Shown: positions 1-6,125, counted from the first letter of the stretch. The stretch is DNA of 6,125 nt from Actinobacteria bacterium RBG_16_64_13 (GCA_001768675.1 MELN01000034.1:153-6277), one strand, 5' to 3'. Numbers and translations: made by a program. Notes: generated from the sequence alone by a model not told the origin.

Positions 1-1
1 C

Positions 2-934
2 GCTCTTACGGGCATGGAGGACTGCCTTACCTTCCCCACGGGCTACATGGCCAACGTGACGGTGTTTCAGGCGGTGATGAATCCGTTTGTCGGGCGGCTT
101 CCCTATCAGGGCGCCGACGGAGCCATTTTCGTAGACGGGTACGCCCACGGGTCGATAATGGACGGCTGCAAGCTGTCCGGCGTACGCGTCGTCAAGTTCA
201 AACACAACGATCTGGACGACCTCAAGAGCAAGCTTGTCGAGCATGAGGGCGTCTTCAACAAGCTCATCGTGACCGAGGGGGTCTACTGTCTCGAAGGCGA
301 GATCATCGATATCCCCGCCGTCGTCGAGATCGCGCGGGCCTACGGGGCGAAGCTCATGGTGGACGACGCCCACGCGGTCGGCGTCATCGGCTCACGGGGC
401 GGGGGATCCCCCGACTACCATGGCTGCGGCGATGGAATCGACATCCTCATGGGATGTATGGACAAAGCCATGGGAGGAACCGGCGGATACTTGTGTGGTA
501 CCAAGACTCTCATCGACTTCCTGCGCATCGCGGCCAATGCCAGCGTGCTCTCGTCGGCGCTGACTTGTGCCATGGCGGGAGCGATGTGTGCCGCCATCGA
601 TCTGATCGAGAACGGGCAGGAACTCCGTGAGGGCCTGCGGGATAAGGCGCGCTATCTCAAGCGTGAGCTGCGCGCAGCGGGCTTCACCATCCTCGGAGCC
701 GACGATCTACCCTCTGTGCCGCTGCTCTTGGGGGCCGACGCTCTCGGCGTGGCCTTTGCAGAGCGGCTTAGGGGGAAGGGCGTCTTCTGCCCGGTCATGC
801 GTTGGCCGGCGGTGCCGTTTGGCCAGTCTCGCCTGCGCCTGAGCCTAATGGCGCGACACGAACGAAGCCATCTGGACAAGCTCGTCGAGGCCTGCAGCCA
901 GGTGGGCCGCGAGTTGGGAATGATCCACAGCTAG
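2..934 (+). CDS. PLP-dependent alpha-oxoamine synthase family enzyme (5' end outside window)
   Basis: Fold-type I PLP enzyme of the alpha-oxoamine synthase group, which condenses an amino acid with an acyl-CoA (BioF, Kbl, serine palmitoyltransferase, CqsA-like), probably cytosolic. The reading frame is open to the left edge: four in-frame codons precede the Met codon at 14, so that Met is internal. By comparison with E. coli BioF (384 residues, from memory) about 85-90 N-terminal residues are missing. Numbered from the Met at 14, the visible landmarks are FPTGYMAN (7-14), the PLP-stacking His45 in YAHGS, KHND (63-66), Glu88 in TEGVY, the cofactor Asp117 and His120 in VDDAH, and the Schiff-base Lys151 in MDKAMGGTGGY. 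The C-terminal domain ends normally with a TAG stop at 932-934. The family assignment is firm. The substrate is not: the residues before Lys151 differ from the usual GTFSKA or GTLGKA, so calling it bioF or kbl would be unsafe. The gene converges on the kinase gene. Confidence 0.93.
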   Translation, partial: ALTGMEDCLTFPTGYMANVTVFQAVMNPFVGRLPYQGADGAIFVDGYAHGSIMDGCKLSGVRVVKFKHNDLDDLKSKLVEHEGVFNKLIVTEGVYCLEGEIIDIPAVVEIARAYGAKLMVDDAHAVGVIGSRGGGSPDYHGCGDGIDILMGCMDKAMGGTGGYLCGTKTLIDFLRIAANASVLSSALTCAMAGAMCAAIDLIENGQELREGLRDKARYLKRELRAAGFTILGADDLPSVPLLLGADALGVAFAERLRGKGVFCPVMRWPAVPFGQSRLRLSLMARHERSHLDKLVEACSQVGRELGMIHS

Positions 935-936
935 CA

Positions 937-3573
937 TCAAGACAGAGCTGCGCGGACGGCGGTCACGAGGCTATCCGTGGAGAAGGGCTTCTCCAGGAGC
1001 CGAACGTTGGAGACTCGCCAGGCTTCATCAAGCTTGTCCTGAGAATAGCCGGACATGAACAGGACTCGGAGCTCGGGATGGGCTTCCCGAAGCTGATTGA
1101 CGAGATCGGGGCCGCTGGTATGCGGCATCACCACGTCGGTGATCACGAGATCCGGCGCTCCGTGTTTTCCAGTGATCTCCATCGCGGCTTGGGCGCCGTC
1201 GGCCTCGAGCACCTGAAAGCCGTGGAGTCGCAACACCCTGGCGATCAGTTCGCGCACGGCGGCTTCATCTTCCACGACCAGGAGCGTCCCGGAGCCGGCG
1301 TGGTGCTCCACTGGCGCTGGGGCGGCAGGCGCCTCCTCTTCGATGGCATCTTGCAGACTGGGAAGCAGAATCCAGAAAGTGGTGCCCCGGCCAACAGTGG
1401 ACTGCACGGTCACCCGCCCGCCGCTCTGGCCGACAATGCCGTAGACGGTCGCCAGTCCCAGCCCTGTGCCTCCTTCGCCTTTGGTGGTGAAGAAAGGCTC
1501 GAACAGGTGCGGGATGACATCTTCCTCGATCCCGGCCCCGGTGTCCGAAACGCTCAGCACCGCATACGAGCCGGGCGGCACGTCTTCAAAAACGCCGACC
1601 GTCCGCGCGTCGATCTCGACATTCGCGGTCCGGATGACAAGACGGCCCCCCTGCGGCATAGCTTCGTGGGCGTTGATGACGAGGTTCATGCAGACTTGCT
1701 CGATCTGTCCGGGATCCGCTCTCACCAGACCCACGTCAGGCCCTAGATCCGTGGAGAACTCGATGTGCTCGCCAATGAGGCGACCAAACATCTCCTCGGT
1801 CGACCGGATGACCTTGTTGAGGTCGATGACCCGTGGCTTGAGCACCTGCTTGCGCGAAAAAGCGAGCAGTTGCCCGGTGAGGCCAACCGCGCGCTCGACG
1901 GCTCGCCTGATCTCCCGCATGTCTTCGCGTGCCGGTTCATCTGCCGCGAGCCTGGCCTGGACCAGCTCGGCGTAGCCTCCGATCGCGGTGAGAAGATTGT
2001 TGAAGTCGTGGGCTATCCCTCCGGCCAGAAGCCCGACTGCCTCCATCTTGGAGGAGTGACCAAGCTTCTCCTCCATGCGCCTGCGGTCAGTCACGTCAAG
2101 CCAGGATCCGATCAGCTCGACCGGCCTTCCCCGGCCGTCGTTCACCAACCTGGCCTGATCGTGGATCCAGCGGTAGGTGCCGTCATCGGAGAGCAACCGA
2201 TACTCGTGAGAGGCCTGCCCTTTCTCCAGAATCCCAGTCCTGCTCGTCAGAAAGTGCAGGTCTTCAGGGTGCAGGTGTTCCACCCAGAAGTCGCCCTTGC
2301 CCAGCACCTCCTCCGCCTTGTATCCAAGCTGAGATTCGAGGTTGTCGCCCACAAAGGTGACCGAAAAGAGATCCCGCGGGTCGCAGCTGTAGATGACGAC
2401 AGGGCTTGAAGAGAGCAGGTGGGCAAGACGGGCTCTGCTGCGCGAGAGTTCCTCGTTGGCCGTTCTGAGTTCGGCCGTCCTTGCTTGCACGCGGCCCTCG
2501 AGCCCACGGTGAGCCTCCTCCAGAGCTAGTTCCGCCTCCCTGCGGTCGGTGAAGTCACGAAGAACCAGGATGTTCCCGCGGACGCGGTCGTGACTGTCTC
2601 GAAGGGCAGAGACACGACCTTCGTAGAAGCGCCCCTCATACTCGCGTTCTTGTGGCCGCCCGGCCGAAGTGTATTCCCCCCCGTTCCTGTGGGCAGCCAA
2701 GAGACCGGGGCTGCCGGCCATCACCTCGGCGATGGGCTTCCTGGTGACGAAGCGCAGCTCTTTGCCGAGCAGCTCCTCAGCGGCGGGATTGAGATAGACG
2801 ATCCTGTCCCGAGTATCGGTCACGATAAGGCTGTCGCTCATGTGCTTGACGACAAACTCGCGTGCGGCTGGAGTGACATCGAGAAGCTGGTATCTCGTGA
2901 AGCCCCAGAAGAGCACCAGCCCCACCCAGGCGAAAAGGGCGGGGACTAGATTCACCGGCTCTGCTCTTGGCGCGCCGTACGTGTAGATGGCGTCCGCCGC
3001 CAAGGGGATGATCACTCCTACAAGAAGCGCCGTGACCTGGCGCCGGTATATCACAAGCTCACGGAAGAGTATGACGGCCAGCAAGACTATCCCAAGAACA
3101 AGCAAGCCGTAGCTGTACGCGGTGTCTACCCACCACCACACCCCTGGGCTCTCGTGAAGAATCGCGGACGACCCAGCCGCGTTCATGGTGAGCGCTTTCC
3201 ATACGAGGGTGTGGTACGGGCTGGTCCACACGAGGACTTGGGTCATGACTGGCAGGAGCGACAGAATGACGAGCTTCCTGGCCGTGACCCACTTCTGATG
3301 CCCGGTGTAGGTGGCGGCGAAAACGAACCAGGCGACGCCGATCGCGTCTATCCCGATGAACGCCAGCTTGTGAAAAGCAACTGCGTGTTCGAGAGTGCCT
3401 GATGCAAGCTGAAAGGCCGTAGTCCAAGCCCAGATCGCCCCTGCGATGCTCACGACGGCCAGGGCAACGGAGCTCGAGGCAGGACGCCGGCGCAAGGTGA
3501 AATAGCCTACTCCGAGCGATACGGCCCCGGAGAAGAACATGAGCGGGACATACATGTTGAATTGCCAAATCAC
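937..3573 (-). CDS. Hybrid sensor histidine kinase: 7TM sensor, two PAS domains, HisKA, HATPase, receiver
   Basis: Inner-membrane two-component sensor kinase of 878 residues. Residues 1-228 hold about seven hydrophobic helices (roughly 7-27, 35-57, 68-90, 99-118, 150-172, 179-197, 206-226), matching the N-terminal 7TM domain of histidine kinases. PAS domain 1 spans about 241-343 and is followed by a charged coiled coil (345-385). PAS domain 2 with its PAC segment spans about 386-500. The HisKA helix carries the phospho-acceptor His522 in AGGIAHDFNNLL. The ATPase core shows the N box (Asn630, Asn634), G1 DTGAG (677-681), F box FEPFF (691-695) and G2 GGTGLGL (701-707). An Ala/Pro/acidic linker (740-760) leads to a receiver domain with acidic Glu768/Asp769, phospho-acceptor Asp813 in ITDVVMP, Ser841 and Lys862. 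All catalytic residues are present, so it should be active. The start is GTG at 3573, because an in-frame TAG lies two codons upstream (3577-3579); the only close alternative is ATG at 3555, which lacks a ribosome binding site. No cognate regulator or output domain is visible, so it acts by phosphorelay to an unknown partner. Its ligand is unknown. Confidence 0.97.
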   Translation of the reverse strand: MIWQFNMYVPLMFFSGAVSLGVGYFTLRRRPASSSVALAVVSIAGAIWAWTTAFQLASGTLEHAVAFHKLAFIGIDAIGVAWFVFAATYTGHQKWVTARKLVILSLLPVMTQVLVWTSPYHTLVWKALTMNAAGSSAILHESPGVWWWVDTAYSYGLLVLGIVLLAVILFRELVIYRRQVTALLVGVIIPLAADAIYTYGAPRAEPVNLVPALFAWVGLVLFWGFTRYQLLDVTPAAREFVVKHMSDSLIVTDTRDRIVYLNPAAEELLGKELRFVTRKPIAEVMAGSPGLLAAHRNGGEYTSAGRPQEREYEGRFYEGRVSALRDSHDRVRGNILVLRDFTDRREAELALEEAHRGLEGRVQARTAELRTANEELSRSRARLAHLLSSSPVVIYSCDPRDLFSVTFVGDNLESQLGYKAEEVLGKGDFWVEHLHPEDLHFLTSRTGILEKGQASHEYRLLSDDGTYRWIHDQARLVNDGRGRPVELIGSWLDVTDRRRMEEKLGHSSKMEAVGLLAGGIAHDFNNLLTAIGGYAELVQARLAADEPAREDMREIRRAVERAVGLTGQLLAFSRKQVLKPRVIDLNKVIRSTEEMFGRLIGEHIEFSTDLGPDVGLVRADPGQIEQVCMNLVINAHEAMPQGGRLVIRTANVEIDARTVGVFEDVPPGSYAVLSVSDTGAGIEEDVIPHLFEPFFTTKGEGGTGLGLATVYGIVGQSGGRVTVQSTVGRGTTFWILLPSLQDAIEEEAPAAPAPVEHHAGSGTLLVVEDEAAVRELIARVLRLHGFQVLEADGAQAAMEITGKHGAPDLVITDVVMPHTSGPDLVNQLREAHPELRVLFMSGYSQDKLDEAWRVSNVRLLEKPFSTDSLVTAVRAALS

Positions 3574-3580
3574 GCGCTAC

Positions 3581-3586
3581 ATCCCC
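3581..3586 (-). promoter_or_regulatory. Weak ribosome binding site for the hybrid kinase
   Basis: On the minus strand GGGGAT lies about eight bases before the GTG at 3573. It is a modest Shine-Dalgarno match, but the ATG six codons further in (3555) has nothing comparable upstream, so it favours the GTG start. It could be chance in GC-rich DNA. Confidence 0.4.
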
Positions 3587-3619
3587 GCAGACTGACTATG
3601 AGGGCGAGACACGATCGAG

Positions 3620-3736
3620 TGACACAAGAAATCGCTTATCAACGTGCACTTCGGCGTTTCCCGGGGAATCCCTTGACAACACGACGCTAGAGATACCCGA
3701 AATCCGCCGATTGACACCCTTCGTACGCGTGTGACA
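3620..3736 (+). repeat. Four same-strand TGACA pentamers in the divergent promoter region
   Basis: TGACA occurs at 3620-3624, 3674-3678, 3712-3716 and 3732-3736, all on the + strand. About 0.2 copies would be expected by chance in a random sequence of this length, taking equal base frequencies. Two copies belong to TTGACA hexamers and one overlaps the TG of the proposed extended -10, so promoter function explains part of the excess. The intervals (54, 38 and 20 bases) are not a simple multiple of the helical turn. A regulator binding to direct repeats is possible but unproven. Confidence 0.45.
3658..3668. repeat. Perfect 11-base palindrome, possible operator
   Basis: TTCCC-G-GGGAA is an inverted repeat with a single central base, ending four bases before the first TTGACA (3673). 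The location between divergent genes suits a dimeric regulator site, but the arms are short and GC-rich, so chance is a real alternative. Confidence 0.3.
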
Positions 3737-3740
3737 TGCT
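3711..3740 (+). promoter_or_regulatory. Sigma70-type promoter with extended -10 for methyltransferase/hydrolase operon
   Basis: A perfect -35 hexamer TTGACA (3711-3716) is followed after 18 bases by CATGCT (3735-3740), which keeps the conserved A at position 2, T at position 3 and T at position 6 of TATAAT. A TG dinucleotide at 3732-3733, one base before the -10, makes it an extended -10. Transcription would start near 3747, giving a leader of about 40 bases before the methyltransferase start. No transcript data support this; it rests on sequence and position only. Confidence 0.55.
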
Positions 3741-3773
3741 CGTTGGTGATCTGCCGCGGCCCGCCACACAAAA

Positions 3774-3777
3774 GAGG
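3774..3777 (+). promoter_or_regulatory. Ribosome binding site of the methyltransferase gene
   Basis: GAGG, within AAGAGGT, sits eight bases before the ATG at 3786, the normal distance. It supports that ATG over the next in-frame Met at 3810. Confidence 0.65.
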
Positions 3778-3785
3778 TTTGCGAT

Positions 3786-4523
3786 ATGTCCTCCATTCCT
3801 GAGGCGTTCATGTCCGGTTTCTTTCGTGGCTACTACCGGTACACAGCATTCCTCAATCGCCTGGTGCGGACCGCGGATATCAATGGACGGCCATTCAGAG
3901 TATTGCCTTCAGTCTGCAAGCCTCTGGGGAATGAACAGGTCATCGTGGATTACATACCGTCCGGGAAGAACGTTCTGGAAGTAGGTTGCGGCTCGGGAAT
4001 AATCACCCTCTACGCAGCCATGAAAAGCAAACACGTCACCGCGGTTGACGTCAGCCCCGACGCGATAGAGAACACCAGGGCAAATCTGGCGGCCCAAGGC
4101 ATAGAGAACGTGACGGTATTCGCCAGCGACTGCTTTGAATCGGTTTCGGGCGAATACGAGGTTGTGATCTCGAATCCGCCGTGGATGGACCTCGAGCTTG
4201 ATGATCCCAATAGGCAGTGGGCTTCGTCGACAAAGCTGATCCCGAGTCTGTTCCGAGACTCGGGGCGGTTCCTGGTCGACGGTGGGCTTCTCGCCATCAC
4301 GTGTCCGGCCGCTGCGAAACAGAAGTTGCTCGAGCTCGCCCAGCAGGGTGGATTCAGCCTGGTTTCCACACACCCGAGAGAGAAGAGAAAAGACCTTCGG
4401 GTGCGTCTTCTGACCCTCCTCTACCTTCAGGTCGGGTTTCATCCCCTCGTGTACGTATTCCAGAAAGACGGGACCGCAGCGGTGGTTGGGCCCGACCAGC
4501 AGCACAGCGGCACTACGCATTGA
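3786..4523 (+). CDS. Class I SAM-dependent methyltransferase with NPPW motif (HemK/PrmC-like, MTS fold)
   Basis: Complete 245-residue Rossmann-fold methyltransferase, probably cytosolic, with no signal peptide or membrane segment. Motif I is VLEVGCGSG (63-71), the SAM ribose-binding acid is probably Asp88 in VTAVDVS, and an acidic residue follows in FASDCF (Asp115). The motif IV sequence ISNPPW (128-133) is the signature of enzymes that methylate amide or exocyclic amino nitrogens, such as PrmC on release-factor glutamine, RsmC/RlmG on rRNA guanine and TrmN6 on tRNA adenine. The first 50 residues are short, aromatic and basic, and do not look like the helical release-factor-binding domain of PrmC, so the substrate is open. 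The C-terminal third is basic (PREKRKDLRVR, 197-207), which could suit a nucleic acid partner. The start at ATG 3786 has a good ribosome binding site. It is the first gene of a likely operon with the hydrolase downstream. Four of its eleven Ile codons are ATA, against one of 21 in the hydrolase. Confidence 0.9.
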   Translation: MSSIPEAFMSGFFRGYYRYTAFLNRLVRTADINGRPFRVLPSVCKPLGNEQVIVDYIPSGKNVLEVGCGSGIITLYAAMKSKHVTAVDVSPDAIENTRANLAAQGIENVTVFASDCFESVSGEYEVVISNPPWMDLELDDPNRQWASSTKLIPSLFRDSGRFLVDGGLLAITCPAAAKQKLLELAQQGGFSLVSTHPREKRKDLRVRLLTLLYLQVGFHPLVYVFQKDGTAAVVGPDQQHSGTTH

Positions 4524-4544
4524 CTACGAACAAACCGCGACTCC

Positions 4545-4550
4545 GGGAGG
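4545..4550 (+). promoter_or_regulatory. Strong ribosome binding site of the hydrolase gene
   Basis: GGGAGG seven bases before the ATG at 4558 is a near-consensus Shine-Dalgarno sequence. It fixes the hydrolase start in the 34-base gap after the methyltransferase stop, and the gap contains no terminator-like hairpin, consistent with co-transcription. Confidence 0.75.
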
Positions 4551-4557
4551 TCGACCG

Positions 4558-6125
4558 ATGGCTGTAGAGGAACCCGTCTACGACAACATGATCCAGGAAC
4601 GCGACGTCATGGTGAAGATGCGCGACGGGGTGCACCTGGCCGTGGACGTCTACCGGCCCAAGGCGCCAGGCAAGTACCCGGTCCTCTACGCCTGCGCCGT
4701 GCACAACAAAGACCTGCAGCGGCCGGAGCTGGCCGAGGCCCTCCCACCGCAGCCGGCTTACGCCTCCCTCTGGTATGGGGTCATCGAAGGCGGCGACACC
4801 AAACGCCTAATCGCCAACGGCTACGCCCACGTCATCGCCGAGTTGCGCGGGGTGGGCAAGTCGGAGGGCAACTACGGCGAAGACGCCACCGACCACTACG
4901 ACATGATCGACTGGATCGCCGCTCAGCCTTGGTGCGACGGCAACGTGGGCATGATCGGGATCTCGGCGTTCGGGGGCGAGCAGTTCCGGGCAGCCGCGCA
5001 GGGCCATCCCGCCCTAAAGGCTATCTTCCCGTACGACTCCATGGGCGCCTACAGCGGCATGTGGAGCGCCAGGGAGTTCCACCCAGGGGGCGTCTTTCAG
5101 ATGATGCCCTACCTCCTCGGCATGTTCTCTTGCGTGCACGAGCCCTGCGGCGCGCCGGGCCCACTCCCGCCCGACGCGGAGGCCAAGTGGGAATGGGCCA
5201 TGAACAACCCCGACTACAAGATGTACGCCCACCTGTACAACATCCTCACCCAGAAGGGCCAGCGCCAGGGCATGACCTTCTGGACTCTTATCGACCCATA
5301 CGATTATCCGGAACTGCTCGAAAAGAGCATGCAAGACTTTCAGAAAGTGAAGATCCCCTTCACGTGCGGCTCGGGCGCCTACGCCTACACCTACAAGATG
5401 CACTGGCAGGGAGCCCAGCACTGGTTCATAAACGCCAAGAACTCGCCGAAGAAGCGGCTTCTTTTCACCGGTCCGGCCCACGCCGAGCGGCCGTTCCACA
5501 CGCTGCACGACGACATCCTGCGCTGGTACGACCACTGGCTGAAGGGCATCGACAACGGCGTGGAGAACGATCCGCCGGTCAAGACTTGGATCATGGGCGA
5601 GAACAAGTGGCGCACCTGGAGCGACTGGCCGGTGCCGGAGACCCAATGGACCAAGTTCTACCTGGATAGCTGGGAGCGGCTCACCACCGAGGCTGCGCTG
5701 CCGGCCGACCAGACCCAGAGCAACAACCCCGACCCGGACGTGTTCACCCAGATGCCGCTCACCAAGACCATGAAGGCTGAGCGCCTGCGCTACGTGACCG
5801 AGCCCCTGGCCGACGACCTGCTCGTGGTAGGCCCCTGCTCGCTGACCATCCACGCGGCCCTCGACAAGGACGACACCAACTGGATCATCGTCCTCTCCGA
5901 CGTGGGGCCCGACGTCTCGGTGCGCACCCAGCGCGAAGGAGAGCGCTTCGTTCCCGAGGATCTGCCAGAGCGTGAGTTAACCCGCGGTTGGCTCAAAGCC
6001 TCGCATCGTGCTCTCGATCCGAAGATGAGCAAGCCCTGGGCGCCCTTTCACAAACTGACCCGCGAGGCGCAGCAACCGGTGGTGCCGGGCGAGATCAACG
6101 AGTATCAGATCGAGCTCTTGTCGAC
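4558..6125 (+). CDS. CocE/NonD family alpha/beta hydrolase, S15 peptidase-like (3' end outside window)
   Basis: The frame is open from ATG 4558 to the right edge: 522 codons and two further bases with no stop. The start follows a strong ribosome binding site. Domains: alpha/beta-hydrolase core of the X-Pro dipeptidyl-peptidase/cocaine esterase family (about 12-345) with a helical cap (about 160-260), then the start of the C-terminal jelly-roll domain (about 360 onwards). Visible motifs are MVKMRDGVHLAVDVYRP (18-34), RGVGKSEGNYG (97-107), the nucleophile elbow GISAFGG with Ser136, GPAHAER with the likely catalytic His308, and LRWYDHWLKGIDNG (321-334). No signal peptide is seen, so it is probably cytosolic. 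Family members cut esters, amides or N-terminal dipeptides; the substrate here is unknown. An oddity is the segment 270-290, where members normally have an Asp (GWYD type) but no acidic residue is present. Relative to family length, I estimate that some 50-80 residues remain beyond the window. Residues 51-80 look like an insertion compared with typical members. Confidence 0.93.
   Translation, partial: MAVEEPVYDNMIQERDVMVKMRDGVHLAVDVYRPKAPGKYPVLYACAVHNKDLQRPELAEALPPQPAYASLWYGVIEGGDTKRLIANGYAHVIAELRGVGKSEGNYGEDATDHYDMIDWIAAQPWCDGNVGMIGISAFGGEQFRAAAQGHPALKAIFPYDSMGAYSGMWSAREFHPGGVFQMMPYLLGMFSCVHEPCGAPGPLPPDAEAKWEWAMNNPDYKMYAHLYNILTQKGQRQGMTFWTLIDPYDYPELLEKSMQDFQKVKIPFTCGSGAYAYTYKMHWQGAQHWFINAKNSPKKRLLFTGPAHAERPFHTLHDDILRWYDHWLKGIDNGVENDPPVKTWIMGENKWRTWSDWPVPETQWTKFYLDSWERLTTEAALPADQTQSNNPDPDVFTQMPLTKTMKAERLRYVTEPLADDLLVVGPCSLTIHAALDKDDTNWIIVLSDVGPDVSVRTQREGERFVPEDLPERELTRGWLKASHRALDPKMSKPWAPFHKLTREAQQPVVPGEINEYQIELLS

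Larger units (their letters stand above)
3574..3785. other. Divergent intergenic region between kinase and methyltransferase genes
   Basis: This 212-base stretch separates the start codons of two divergently transcribed genes and must hold both their promoters. Visible in it are a good rightward promoter (3711-3740), a second perfect TTGACA hexamer (3673-3678) without a convincing -10 partner, an 11-base palindrome (3658-3668) and four same-strand TGACA pentamers. I found no clear leftward promoter for the kinase: the TTGATA read on the minus strand from 3642 has only a poor -10 match. No RNA gene, riboswitch or persuasive small coding frame is recognised; two short minus-strand open frames cross it but have no recognisable content. 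Confidence 0.7.

Noticed and set aside
802..1746. 314-codon + strand open frame across the synthase end and the kinase C-terminus
   Set aside because: It is antisense to the receiver and ATPase domains of a clearly real kinase, has no recognisable domain and shows a low-complexity Gly/His/Arg-rich composition typical of GC-rich shadow frames.
1765..2409. 214-codon + strand open frame inside the kinase gene
   Set aside because: Antisense to the HisKA and PAS 2 regions; no domain or convincing ribosome binding site. The open length is explained by GC-rich codon structure on the other strand.
3553..3555. ATG at kinase residue 7 as the start codon
   Set aside because: It lacks an upstream Shine-Dalgarno sequence. 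The GTG at 3573 has a weak one and gives a fuller first membrane segment flank.
3673..3701. TTGACA at 3673 as a complete promoter
   Set aside because: No acceptable -10 hexamer occurs 16-19 bases downstream (ACCCGA, CCCGAA and CGAAAT are poor), so it is kept only as a repeat element.
3577..3811. Two short minus strand open frames (64 and 71 codons) in the divergent intergenic region
   Set aside because: Both overlap the proposed promoter, have no recognisable content and no strong ribosome binding site, and one runs into the methyltransferase start. Chance frames are the simpler reading.
4929..5669. 246-codon + strand frame overlapping the hydrolase in another phase
   Set aside because: Arg/Pro/His-rich translation without motifs, wholly contained in the hydrolase coding frame.
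5014..5853. 279-codon minus strand open frame inside the hydrolase gene
   Set aside because: The + strand frame here matches the CocE/NonD family throughout with its motifs. The minus frame is a Val/His/Gly-rich shadow without domains.
5977..5979. Rare TTA leucine codon in the hydrolase as a bldA-like translational control point
   Set aside because: TTA-based control is established only for Streptomyces-type actinomycetes, and nothing here shows the organism is one; a single rare codon is weak evidence.

Overview
This is a high-GC bacterial chromosomal segment that is densely packed with genes. It holds four protein-coding genes, two of them cut by the window edges, and one intergenic stretch of about 210 bases. 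GTG and ATG starts, Shine-Dalgarno sites and tight spacing all indicate bacteria. The lineage cannot be fixed from sequence alone. A 7TM-PAS-PAS hybrid kinase, a CocE/NonD-type hydrolase and an alpha-oxoamine synthase together would fit a free-living high-GC bacterium, for example a deep-branching actinobacterium, a Chloroflexota member or a deltaproteobacterium. This is a guess.

Layout: (1) The 3' three quarters of a PLP-dependent alpha-oxoamine synthase (BioF/Kbl/serine palmitoyltransferase fold) runs off the left edge on the + strand. (2) A complete 878-residue hybrid sensor histidine kinase lies on the - strand. It has a seven-helix membrane sensor, two PAS domains, a kinase core and a C-terminal receiver, and it ends tail-to-tail with gene 1 with only two bases between the stop codons. 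(3) A divergent intergenic region carries a good promoter for the rightward genes, four same-strand copies of the pentamer TGACA and a small palindrome. (4) A complete 245-residue SAM-dependent methyltransferase with an NPPW active-site motif is on the + strand. (5) After 34 bases and with a strong ribosome binding site comes the first 522 codons of a CocE/NonD family (X-Pro dipeptidyl-peptidase S15-like) alpha/beta hydrolase, still open at the right edge.

How they may work together: the methyltransferase and the hydrolase look like a two-gene operon read from the intergenic promoter. The kinase is transcribed away from the same region and could sense a hydrophobic or membrane-associated signal, but no partner response regulator is in view, so a regulatory link to the operon is only suggested by position. 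The oxoamine synthase belongs to a different transcription unit coming from the left.

Most of the window is ordinary metabolic and signalling content. No mobile element, CRISPR array or RNA gene is visible. The points most worth a second look are the hydrolase segment where the triad acid is expected but absent, the unusual residues before the PLP lysine of the synthase, and the repeat-rich divergent promoter region.
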